Below are positions 47,403 through 58,100 of a DNA stretch of 64,000 nt, piece by piece. A model generated the notes under the pieces. That model did not search any database and had not been told where the DNA came from. It saw nothing but the letters and a program-made list of their open reading frames with translations. Positions within the stretch are counted from its first letter, which is position 1, and each line of letters begins with the position of its first letter. A program made the translations under genes and the position numbers. Source of the DNA: Carnegiea gigantea (Eukaryota; Streptophyta; Magnoliopsida; Caryophyllales; Cactaceae); NCBI GenBank assembly GCA_029747015.1, contig JAKOGI010000530.1, positions 62,001 through 126,000 on the forward strand, read 5' to 3'.

Positions 47403-49430
47403 ATGGAAGAATTGGTTGATATGAATACTAATATTCCAAGTGAGCACCAGTAAAATGACCCTATTGAACGAACATGAGGAAGAGGAAAATGAAAGAGTAA
47501 CAAAAACCCAGAGCAAGGGGAAACAAGTAGTTAGAAAGTTTACTAAAAGGGAAGAGTGTTGGGAACATTTCGAAGTGATCAAAGAGAATGACAAAAGAGT
47601 GGCCGATAAGTGTAAGTATTGTGATATAATATGTAAGGCCGACTCTACTAAGAATGGAACAAAGAACTTGAAAAATTATTTTCCATAGCGCCCGAAAAAT
47701 CCTAAAAATCAAAACAGACAGACACAAACTCAATTGGTATTTGAAAAGGATCAAAACAATGAAGGAGAAGTTAAATTGAAGGCATGGGTATTGAATCCTC
47801 ATGAGGGAAGGAAGTCTAAAGCCAAAATGATCATAATTAATGAGTTGCCCTTTAGGTTTGTTGAAAATATGGAATGTATGCTAATAATTTTTGTTTGTTG
47901 TCCTTCACTTAATATGCCTTCATACATTACTATTGCAAGCGACATTTATCACATATATGTGGATGAAATTGTGAAATTGAAAGAATATCTTACATATTTA
48001 TGTCAAAGGGTGTGTGTGACAACAAACACATGGACTTCACTTCAGAGGATTAACTATATGGTTATAACTGCCCATTTTATTAATAATGATTGGAAATTGC
48101 ATAAGAAAATATTGAATTTTTATACCATTTCCGGTCGTAATGCTCTTGTTCCTAGAAAGTGTTTAGAGGATTGGGGTTTAGTATCTAAATTATACACTAT
48201 TACTATTGATAATGTTATGAGCAATAGCACTACTTGTCCCTTATTGGTGAATTTAAACGACATGGTCATTATCTTTTCTTTGGTAGGGAATTCTTACATG
48301 TTAGATGTGTTGCTCACGTACTTAATTTGGTTGTATAGGATGGGTTGGAGGTTTTTGGAAAGTCAGTTAAACGTGTTCGAGCTACTGTGAAGTTTATTAG
48401 GCAATCTTCTAGTCGGTTGCAAAGATTTCAAGAATGTGCAGTTATAGAAAAAAATTGAGAGCAAGGCTTCTTTGTCTGTTGATTTTCCCACTAGATGGAA
48501 CTCCACTTATAATATGCTTAAAACTGCTTTAGTGTATGAGCATGCATCACAAAGTATAGTAAAAGAGACCCTTATTATAATGTGCAGTTGGCAAAGATGA
48601 TGATGCAGATAAACTTCCTAACTCTAATGATTGGAAACAGGTTAAACACTTGTTAGTTTTTTTTGGAGATTTTTATAATGTGACTTTGCGTTTATCTGGT
48701 GCTTCATATGTGACATCCAACTTGCTTTTCTTTAAGATTGTGGCTATTCATACTATGTTAAAACACTTGGAACAAGTTGTTAAGACCATTGATGCTAACG
48801 ATGAAGAAAGTAATGAAACTGAGGAGCTTGGTTCTAGAGTCATAAACTTTAAAGAAATGGCCAATATGATGAGGATGAAATATGATAAGTACTATAGTAC
48901 ACCTGAGAAAATGAACCCTTTGGTGTATATTACTCCTATCTTTGATCCTAGGTACAAGTTAGCAGGCCTTGAGGTTTCTATTTGTGATTTGTTTGGTGAA
49001 GTACAATGTAGTGCTACAGTTTTGAAAGTGAGAGAGAAATTAGAAGTTTTGTTTGATGAGTATTGACAATTGTACAAGCCATTGACTCCTCAAAGTGGGT
49101 AAAGTAGTGGGTCACAACCTGAAGTTGAGAAGGGTAATGCATCCAGTGGAACGGCCTTTTATGCATAACAATTAAGAAAGAAGTTAAAGGGGCAAGATGG
49201 AGGAAGAAGCATCATTAAGACAAAGTTACAAAAAAACCTAAATGAGGGACTTGAAGAGGATGAAGGAGGGGATGATGTGTTGGGATAGTGGAAAGTATAT
49301 GGTCCTCAATGTCACGTGATTGCCCGTATTGCTCGTGATGTATTGGTCGTGCCTATTTCTACGGTTGCATCGGAATCAACATTCAGTGCAGGGGACATTT
49401 GCTTGACTCATTTACAACTTCTTTAACTCC
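47403..49430 (+). pseudogene. hAT transposase relic (BED finger, RNase H-like core, dimerisation end)
   Basis: Begins with an ATG at 47,403 whose frame soon meets TAA and a shift. A BED-type zinc finger follows in 47,440-47,688 (CWEHFEV, then CKYC). 47,734-48,390 is the RNase H-like core: CVTTNTWTSLQRINYM has Asn where the first catalytic Asp is expected (usual TTDxWTS), while TITIDNVMSN keeps the second Asp. 48,650-49,066 is the later core (YYSTPEKMNPLVYITPIFDP). 49,300-49,420 holds the hAT dimerisation block (ISTVASESTFSAGD). At least three frameshifts or stops separate the pieces. Confidence 0.85.
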
Positions 49431-50270
49431 AAAGGTAGTTAATTTAATTAGTATATTTCTTTCATTCTTTGTATTGTATTATAATCTTGTAACGTATTTG
49501 TCCTTTGTTGACTAATGAATTTGTTCGATTTGATTGTGAACAGATCATCGAAGCTCTTATATGTGCACAAGATTAGCTTAGGCCAAGTAGTAGATTAGAT
49601 ATGGATGACTATTTCGATGAATTACAGGACCTTGATAAGGGTAACTTTCCTTTTTAAATTTTGTTTATTTATTTTATATGATTACATATTTACATGTTCT
49701 AACTTTTAATTTTTGTTTTTTTATTGTGTTTATTTTAGATCTTGGTAAACTGAGGATAATGTTATTGATGTCGGTGATACTTTGAACATTTAATATTGAG
49801 CTAATTTTAATCCTTTTTATTGTGTTTTATTTTACATTATATTATTTTCATTATGTTTATTAACTCCATCTTTTGTTTATTTCATATACGACTTAAACAA
49901 TTAGTTGAATATTTGAGAGAATAGCAAATTGTTAGAAGTAAATCCGTCTCCAAGTCGAAGACATTGCTTTCAAGTTTGGGAATCGCATTGGTTTGAAGAT
50001 TGTGTCGCTTTAAGAAAAGAACATGTTGTTGAACATTTGAAACTTTGGTTATGTGCTCAGCGTAAGTTTAGTTGGTTGTATTAAATTTTTTAATTTGGAA
50101 GTTGCGGTCGATTTGTATTTTGGTGTGGACTCAAGGCTATTTGAGTTTCCTTTCATTATTGTGGGTTAAACTATTCAAGCTTATTATAAGTACAAGTAAT
50201 TAGTAGTAGCTCATTATTTAAAGTGAACAACATCCCATTTTTCATTTATATGATTTATTTCAATTTATTT
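49431..50270 (+). other. hAT 3' non-coding part
   Basis: Intron- and UTR-like AT-rich sequence after the dimerisation block. No separate gene seen. Confidence 0.4.
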
Positions 50271-50454
50271 TAGGCCTTGGAGACTCGGTCCAAGTTGGTC
50301 CGATATCGGTCCGGTCTAGGTTCTCCTCGGTCCGATCCAATCCGGGCCGACTTCTGACTGGTCCGATCCTTGATCCACGAAATTCATCTTAATCAGTTTT
50401 CGGTATAGGCCAGTTCGGCCCCATCCTGGACCGATGAACAACCCTAGTTGAATT

Positions 50455-51175
50455 TGGTATGCCTGATATCACGGAGCATAACATACAGGTCAATATCTTC
50501 GCCATAGTATTGTAATAAAGTAATTTGAACTTAGACACCTCTAATATGGATATACCTATACTTTTCTATGTTTATTATGCTTAAGGATGTTTTCCCAATT
50601 AATAAGAGTAGCTTCTCCCACATCATACTCACAATCTTTTATCTTTAAATCTTCTTCCACCATTTCACATACATACTTGCTCTTTAATTGAAAGATGAAT
50701 TTTTATAGATCATATCTTTCTGAATTACAGAAAGGACCCAATCTTCTTTGACTTCTTCATTCTCATTATCTATAACAAACTCTTCTCCTTGAAAATCACC
50801 AAGACTAATTAAACTACTTTCCATCATGTGACTAGTTTCTTCATAATTACTTTCTTCATATTCATCCCCTTTGCTTGTTAAAGCTCTTTTTCTTATAAAA
50901 TTTTCTTTTTCTTCTCCTTTCAATCTCCTTCCCCTATTGGTGAGGAGAATCCCAAAAAGTAAGACACTACTTCTTTAGTTTCTTTTACTTTTAGAGATCA
51001 AGACGTTGATCATTGACTCGTTTTAAGATTCTTGTCCCAAGGGTATCAATGATATCAGCTTTCTCAAGCCATGTAATGTATTTTTCATTGATTATAGAAT
51101 TGATTAGATATGGTAATTTGTCATAAAACATACCAAGGTTGGTATAATTATGCCCGACTTTATAATAATATTCAT
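50455..51175 (-). pseudogene. Viral polyprotein, acidic and capsid-like part
   Basis: The frame 50,923-50,684 is very acidic (EEFVIDNENEEVKEDW). Further upstream, minus-strand sequence near 51,170-51,010 reads FYDKLPYLINSIINEKYITWLEKADII, which resembles the capsid region of petuvirus-like polyproteins. It is split from the rest of that region by the MITE at 51,176-51,873. Confidence 0.5.
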
Positions 51176-51873
51176 GGGGTGTTTGGTTGTAAGAGCTTTT
51201 TGAAGAAAGACTTTTTAGAGGGTTTAGCTATTTTAACTAGTCAAAACAACTAAATTGATGTTTGGTGGAAGAGCTCTTTGGACTCAAAAAACTCTTTTTC
51301 AAAAGGCTATTTTCATTAGACTTTTGAGAATAGCTGTTTGTGAAAATGACATAACTACCCTAGAGTTTGAAAAAATTATACTATATGCCATTAGCCTTTT
51401 GTAGTGATATTTGATATTGTATATTATTTAAATTTAATCTATCCAAGATTAAATCATTCGAATATATAAATTTCAATTCATAATAATAAATATGTAGCAA
51501 ATAACAAAATAATATTTTACGATATACACAAGTTGAAAAGAAAAAAATTAATAAGAATACAAATTATGTACAACTAGTAACAAATAGGTTTTATCAATAA
51601 AGTTACTTTGTATGTATGACATCAATTTAATTCTTTTTGGAAAGAAAATAAGATAACTAGTAAATGAATAAATTATTTTTAATTAAAAAAATTAGAGATG
51701 AGGGCACAAATGAAATTTTACTAAATATTTTTTTAAAAACAGCTAATTTTACCAAACACTTCTTTTGTAAACAGCAAATTCAAACAGCTAATGCAAACAG
51801 CTAATTCAAATAGCTAACAACTAATAATTAATACAAATAGCTAACAGCTAACAACTGTTTCCAAACAGCGCCC
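51176..51873. mobile_element. MITE (698 bp) in the viral capsid region
   Basis: Begins GGGGTGTTTGGTTG and ends CCAAACAGCGCCC (reverse complement GGGCGCTGTTTGG), a TIR-like pair. The right half has repeated AACAGCTAA words. Viral coding sequence lies on both sides. I could not settle the target duplication, so the superfamily (hAT or PIF/Harbinger) is open. Confidence 0.6.
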
Positions 51874-53100
51874 GACTAAATTCAGTAATATAATTTTTCA
51901 GATATCTTATATCCCAAAGCTCTATCTTATTAATCTTCTTTGCCATTTTCTAACTTTTTCTTGGAATTAAGTTTAGGTCCGATAAATTCAATTTTAATTT
52001 GCTTATATAAATTTTTAAATATTATAGCTGGTATTTTCATCATTCTTAGTGTATATTTACCATCCTCATTTAATCAATCATGTCAGTTAGCTACAGTGTA
52101 CGAAAAACTATGTTCAATATAATTTAAGAAATTTCTAGCAGCCCATGTAGTATTTAAGTTGAAGACACTATTCGTGCCTCTTTTCCAATGCTCAAATATT
52201 TCTTCTCTATTACGAGTTCTGTCGATATTTAAGATGTATCCTATTTAGCTAATTGGGATAAGGATAATGTCTTCAAAGGACGTAGTTTTTCTTGGGATAA
52301 TTCAAAGGAAAAGTTAGTTGTAAGCCTTGCTAGAATGTACCTAGGTCTCATAAAGTGGATATTTCTTCTGGAAGGCTTCAAATGTAGGAATAATATTATT
52401 AATGAGATTGGACTCGATTTCATCTATGTTAAGTTCTTCTTCAATCTCATTGATTTCATTGTCAAATACTATTTTTTTATATTTTTTATCCAGTTTTCGT
52501 CTAACTTCTTCTAAAGGCACAATATTAAGATTTTCTAGTTTAATTAGGTTTATATTGCTGATGTACTTAGTCTTCTAACTGGACACTATTTGTCTATTCA
52601 TTATCATTGGATAATACATCTTGTTTATCAACTATTGCGCCCATAATTTTGTTTAATTCTTTCGGATTTTGTTCTTTATCAAACATATTATGTACTTCTT
52701 CAAGATTAAACTACTTATACTCCATCCTCTTTTACTTTTCTCTGCCTTTTTAGATGATTTTCAGCTGATTTTTCTCATGCTTCTTTTTGAGTTTTTATAT
52801 CACGCAAAGATTTTTTTTTTTTTTTTTGGTTTTGAAAAGGATATTTATGCTGAAATGGAGTACTAATACTTAAAGTACATTTTCCACTATGTCTTATTCG
52901 TTAACTAAAGAAAGATGGATTACAAACAATTGCTTCGTAATCTCCTCAACTTCAGTCTTAATTTTTGCTAACTCGACTTTTAATTCTAAAACTATATTAA
53001 TGATATACTTTAATTGAGGTGCTACTGAAGTGGTTTCTTCTAGTGAATGAACAATATATGAATAATTATGAGCAGGGCGAGTAGGTGATGATTCAAGCAT
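51874..53100 (-). pseudogene. Viral ORF start and capsid-like region
   Basis: The ORF probably starts at the ATG at 53,100. The frame 53,100-52,894 holds a coiled-coil-like segment (ELKVELAKIKTEVEEITKQL). Minus-strand sequence near 52,190-51,890 reads TTWAARNFLNYIEHSF, then KYTLRMMKI, resembling the capsid region of petuvirus-like polyproteins. A 60-codon remnant lies at 52,423-52,241. Several stops and shifts separate these. Confidence 0.55.
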
Positions 53101-53166
53101 TAAACATAGGTAATTAGCTTAATTAATCATTACTTAGCTTAAACATCTTAATTACTTTTGGTCACG

Positions 53167-53180
53167 TGACTCTGATACAA
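53167..53180 (-). other. Viral primer-binding site (tRNA-Met)
   Basis: The minus strand reads TTGTATCAGAGTCA, close to the caulimovirid TGGTATCAGAGCCA complementary to initiator tRNA-Met. It lies 66 bp before the ATG of the viral ORF on the same strand, which fixes orientation and marks the 5' side of the locus. Confidence 0.7.
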
Positions 53181-54785
53181 ATTAAAAGAAGGCATCGAGT
53201 AGTACTTAGGAGGAAAATTACACATGCATAAAATTAAAATTTTCGAAAGTAAGTTGGATTGAGGTTAAAAATGCAAATATCAAAAATTAGCATACTATTT
53301 ATAATTCAAAGAGTTAGTTTGCTCAAGTTTGGTTCCAGAAATTGTTTGCCCCAAAGTCGGATGGACCCAAAAATCGGTTCTAAAGTTTGTGAGTTTAGAG
53401 AATTATTGACCCTAACGTTGAGATCCAGAATGGAATTTATCCAAGAGACGATAACAATATTTTGTGCGAGGAAGGGTGAGATAGGTGGACTACAACTGAT
53501 TTTCTCATAAAATTTTTGGAAGTTATTGCCCTTTTTTTAAGTGTGGATTCTACCTAGCATAGTTCATAAAGTGTTTGGAAGTTCTTAACAAAAATTTGGG
53601 TTCGAGTCCCATCCAAATTGATCTTTGTACCTCCAAAAATAATCACTCATTTTTTATAGAACTAATTATCAATATGTCTTCTTTATTGCAAAAAACAATG
53701 GGCTTTAGTATTTAATAGATAATTTGGTTGCCATTAGTAGTATAATAATTCTACATAATCTGGTATCTATTTGGAGTAAAAAAAAAAATTTTCCCATTTT
53801 TCATCTCAATTAGAAACTTATAGCCTTACATGAATAGTATGTTATATTAGATAACAGGCTTTTTATTTATTATGCCAAAAAGAGTAAAAGCATTCAACAA
53901 AATAGAATTTTGGAAGGTAGTTGACGTTTGCAAGAAGACCTTAGTTTAAGTCATAATAAATGTCAAAAAGAGTAAATAAATTAAATAACAATTACAATTT
54001 TGGAAGGTTGTTGACGTTTATAAGGAGACTTGTTAAGAGAATTATTGGAGGTTTTGGCTTATGAGATTTTAGAACAAAAATCAAACTCTAGATGGTTTGA
54101 GGTTTATGGATGGACAATTTATTAATGGAGTGGAGATAGCTATTAATGTAACAAATTTCAAAAGGACATGAATTAGAAATCAAGAAGTACAACAATATCA
54201 TATCCCGAGAAGAACAGTGAATGAATTGGGAGATCAAACAATTAAGTTAGCAAATGACAAAGTGACTAATTTAAGCATATTTGGAAAATCTATGGAGGAT
54301 GTTTGAGGTTTGATCATCGAGGATAATGTAAAATGGTGAAAAGAAATATCATTTGTGAATCTAATGTATCATTGGAGGGCAAGTCAATGAAATCTTTTTT
54401 TTTAAATAGAATTTGCCTATGTTTGTCAATTCCACATATATATAGGTAAATTTGTTTTCATAATTATTTTTGAGTACAAGAGGATTGCAAATAGACTCTG
54501 TAAAGTGACTATGAGAACTTATATTGTGTGGAGGAATTTTAATTTCTATCAGTTTTATAAAACTTGAATTGAAATCATTAGCATTCTATCTATCTCATGG
54601 CTGGAACAAGAATTTGGTAAAATTTACAAATTTATGGGTGCACGCAGTTGATTTTGGGAGAAGATCTAATGATGTAGCCTCTCTCAAATATGCGAAAATC
54701 ATGGCTGGTACTCAATCTGGTGATAAGCAGTTACATAGCTTATTAGGTGAATCCACTTGAAAATAATTTGGCAAACGAAAAACAC
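53181..54785. other. Gene-free AT-rich spacer
   Basis: No credible protein. It holds a SINE-like piece (53,545-53,690) and a diverged tandem pair: 53,876-53,942 and 53,964-54,031, period 88, sharing CAAAAAGAGTAAA, AATTTTGGAAGG and TTGACGTTT. Confidence 0.5.
53545..53690 (+). mobile_element. SINE-like tRNA-derived sequence
   Basis: Box A-like TAGCATAGTTC at 53,555-53,565 and a perfect box B, GGTTCGAGTCC, at 53,599-53,609, 44 bp apart as in a tRNA gene. No cloverleaf 3' half is seen, so it is a retroposon rather than a tRNA gene. Confidence 0.4.
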
Positions 54786-55121
54786 GAGTGTTTGTGTTAA
54801 CGCCGAATTATGCGCTGGGCCCAGCCCAAGCTGAGCTTCCTAAGTTCCCCACTAACAGTAAACGAAAGCGCTTCAGCCTCTCTCTCTCTCTCTCTCACTC
54901 TCTCACATCCGTCTGTCTTTCTCTGTGTGCCCCTCTCTCACTTCCAGAAATCAATCTTCCTTGTTCGAGCTGCCACTGTTCTTTCTCTTGAGCCAAATTC
55001 TGTACCTCCTCACAAACACTTGAATGTCCCCTCAAAATCAATAAGAGTTTGTGGGTACTCTCAATTTCTGCAATTGATTTCAAAAAAACCCAATTGTGAT
55101 GCGGCAAATTCTTCCTCTGTA
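54786..55121 (+). promoter_or_regulatory. PAT10 promoter and 5' leader
   Basis: Directly upstream of the gene. GCTGGGCCCAGC (54,814-54,825) is a 12-bp palindrome holding TGGGCC, followed by AGCCCAA. These are site II-type elements bound by TCP factors in broadly expressed plant genes. A CT repeat at 54,877-54,896 is typical of plant 5' leaders. No upstream ATG-led frame of note is seen apart from frames overlapping the leader at 54,788 and 54,810. No clear TATA box was seen. The transcription start probably lies near 54,830-54,880. Confidence 0.55.
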
Positions 55122-58100
55122 ATGACAATGGTAGTCGGGCTCTGCCAAGAATTACGGGATCGAGTTTCCGACCGTTGCTTAAATTGGTTCCCATGTCTAT
55201 CCGATCCAGGTTCTTCTCTTCTTCTTCTTCTCCATCATTTTTGTGCAATCTAACCCCAGAAAGTTGACTTCTTTCTCTCTTGTTCTTAGCTCGGCGATCG
55301 TCACTATGCTTGAAGGTGGCTTTGGTGATGATACACTTAATCTATGTGGGAGTTCTCTTTCTTCTTGATTCAGATAATCTCGTTCGAACAGCTAAGAGGG
55401 TCCCTTGGTACTTCTCTATTTTCTGTCTATACCTTTTCAATTCCAAGTGTTTGTCCTATGAAACTTCGTCTTTTTGGTGGGGGATGGCGAGTCGGGGTGT
55501 GGTGGGCTTTTTTTTGCTTTGTGGGGTACCCGATATCAAGTCAAATTGGGAAAAGGAAAAGCCCTAATTTTCTGGACTTTAGTGTAACTGAGAGAGATAT
55601 GTTGGAAGAAACCAAATTTGAATGTGAATTGAAGTGGGTATCCAGCTGTTAATGGGCTTGATGAATAGCTCCTCACAAACAGCATATTTGTTTTGAGATG
55701 ATGTTTGGACTTTCAAAGCTTCAAGCTTTCAGGTCAATGTTGAATTTTCCATGAATTTGAAGAAGTTTCTAGTGATTCATTTTCCGAGGAAGATAATCAA
55801 GGTCCACTTTTTAAGACATTGAAATTCTGGTGGCATTTTAGTTTGTGAGTTTTACGTTTAAGAAACTGCCAATATTGGGTCCTTCTGAGGAAAACAAAGG
55901 AAGGAAAGGAAGCTGAAAAAGGGGTTTGATCAACTGGTGTTCTTTGGAGTCATCATTGTGATGACATTGCCTGTCTTGAAGTACCTTGAGCAGAGCTAGC
56001 AGAGATGCATGACTTGCTTGATTTCTTGTTGAAAGATTTCTAGATTCATGATATCCTTGGCGCATCTGTCGTCACTGTATTTTTTTTCCCCAGGTATATC
56101 GGACTCTATTTGTTTCTTTACGTTGCAACCTTGGTGCAGTATTTCGTCACTGCTGGTTCATCTCCAGGGTAGTCATCTCTACTGATGTTGTTCTGTTGCT
56201 CTGTTAATTTGCTTCATATGGAATCTAACATAAAATTTCCTTCTTTATCTATTTTATTAGTTATGTAATTGATGCAATGAGGGCCGTTAATGAAAGGGAT
56301 TCCTTACTTAGGGCACCTCCTGCAAATTCAAAGTAAGTCTTATTATTTAGTAACAAGTGTTTATGCGACCTCCACTGAAGGTATTTTATGTTAGCGGATT
56401 AAGCCGGAACTTTCTTTTCATATAAACTTTGGCTTTCCACTGGTTACTTTATCTTAATTCTTTGCTTATGATGGTCAAGCAAAGACAGCCTGCTACATAC
56501 AAAAGTGGGGGAATAGTCGTTACTATCGATCGAAACCCGAGTGCAAGTAGTGCGACATCTTGGACCAAGCTTGTGATGGAGATGTATCCACCTGGATCCT
56601 CCATGAGGTATGTGTTTCTTCAAGTGTCACTTGATAATTTCTTGTGAACTCCACTTAAGAAAAACTTAATGATATTGAGATTTATGATCCTTGTGATGTT
56701 TCATACTAACCAATGCTTTGTTGTCCTTGTGTCTCAGGAGTCTATTTTATTTTTCCCTTGTTTCTCTTTGGTCTATTTTACCTGTCTGCATTTGGAAGAT
56801 CAAATATGTTGCATAACATGAATTTGGTGTTTTAGTTAATTGGCTTCGGTAGCATAAGAGAGGGTTGCCCTGTCAAAATTGGGCTTGTGAATGTAGCTTC
56901 AGCAGTCACAGATACTTCCAAAGAATGGGAAAAATCTAACTGTGACTGGGTTGATTATCTGATTGTAATGACGTCACTGATGCTTGGCAAAATTGTACAA
57001 AAGTATTTGCATTTGTTAGTAGCATGATACATGGTCCGCTTTACACGATGCCCTGGCTCATCTTTAGCCATAGTTCCATCTTTACTTTCCGACATCTGCT
57101 GGATGTCTTTCTAGTGATAAGAGCCTGTGCGAGTCTGTAGCTTATTCTGGTGTCCATATGGCAATTGTGTGCCTCAACAACTACATTTAATTAAGTGGAG
57201 GACTCATTGGAAAAATGTGAGTCCACTATGGTTCGGTATATGCTAAAGTCGGTGCGTATTTTATTGTATTGCTTATACAGCCTCGTGGCCTCTTTTTTTT
57301 TTTTTTGTTCAAGCTGTCACTGCTAGAACTGTGAATAGATTGTCCTGTCCTATCGGAAGTGAACTTTTCTGCGTCATCTTATTTGCGATTTGCTTTGCAG
57401 CTGATGATGTCTGTTTTGTTTGTTTGATGTGCTTTTTTTTGCAGACAATGGACTTGCACATATTGTAGTGTTTTACAGGTATCACTTATTGTGTGTTGAT
57501 TCTATTCTGTGAAATGCACCTTCAAATTTTGGCCCACTATCTATTGGTATCATGACATGACTAGTTATAGCAGGCTAGGTACTAGTTGCTCTGATTTGAT
57601 GACAGAATTTAATTTGTAGGTTTCATTTCTTTCTTCTTGCTGTTGATACATTTCTCTAAATAAACACATGTTCAAAAATGTTGCTGTCAACTGGAATAAG
57701 ATTTGTGGTAGGGAATTAAACAAGTAAGCCCGTCCCTCTGTTGCGGATACACTTTTTGGCTTGAAACATGTTATTCTTCCCCATTGGGTTTCTTTGGTTT
57801 TTTATTTTCTTTTTAAAAGAATATTTAAAATCATTTTCACTTGTCAAATTTTGAGTTAGCAGGATAAATTCTCCTCTATGGCTTTGCCAGGGTAGTGTTT
57901 ATTTCATCCTGCAGAAGCACCACTACTAGATTGTGATTCTACAGTCTTATGCTTAACTCTCAGCTACTTTTTAAGCTAGCTGATCCTATGTATAAGCTGT
58001 GACCTTTCACTTCATTTTAACTTGTCTGTACACCTTGTTTCCTGCTTGTAGAATGTTACTGTTTCATGCCTAATTGTTTCTTTTTTAAGGGTAGGTAAGA

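Larger units (their letters stand above)
45187..50446 (+). mobile_element. hAT DNA transposon inside the virus
   Basis: Starts TAGGACTGTTCAT and ends ATGAACAACCCTA (reverse complement TAGGGTTGTTCAT): 13-bp inverted ends with two mismatches. Flanks ATTAAATT (45,179-45,186) and GTTGAATT (50,447-50,454) give an 8-bp target duplication with 6 matches, the hAT length. Both subterminal regions are rich in CGGTCC/GGACCG words (45,200-45,350 and 50,285-50,435). Between them lies a broken hAT transposase, and a second element is nested at 46,379-47,063. Confidence 0.9.
29075..53180 (-). other. Endogenous pararetrovirus locus (Caulimoviridae, petuvirus/florendovirus-like)
   Basis: A decayed plant DNA-virus copy. 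On the minus strand: tRNA-Met primer site (53,180-53,167), ORF start near 53,100 with a coiled-coil segment, capsid-like region, acidic region, movement-protein-like region, reverse transcriptase (about 35,440-34,738), RNase H (about 34,300-33,981), C-terminal region with stop at 32,816, then promoter and leader. Subtracting three insertions (51,176-51,873; 45,187-50,446; 35,450-44,211) leaves about 5.4 kb up to 33,082, plus the tandem terminal array. All long frames are broken by stops and shifts. Such copies are common fossils in plant genomes and nothing here looks able to make virus. Confidence 0.85.

Noticed and set aside
53599..53609. Possible tRNA gene from the perfect box B
   Set aside because: No acceptor stem or anticodon arm can be formed around it; better explained as a SINE-like remnant.
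54788..55253. Longer upstream frame in phase with PAT10 exon 1 (from 54,810)
   Set aside because: It consists of the CT repeat and leader translated; protein-like sequence begins only at the ATG at 55,122.
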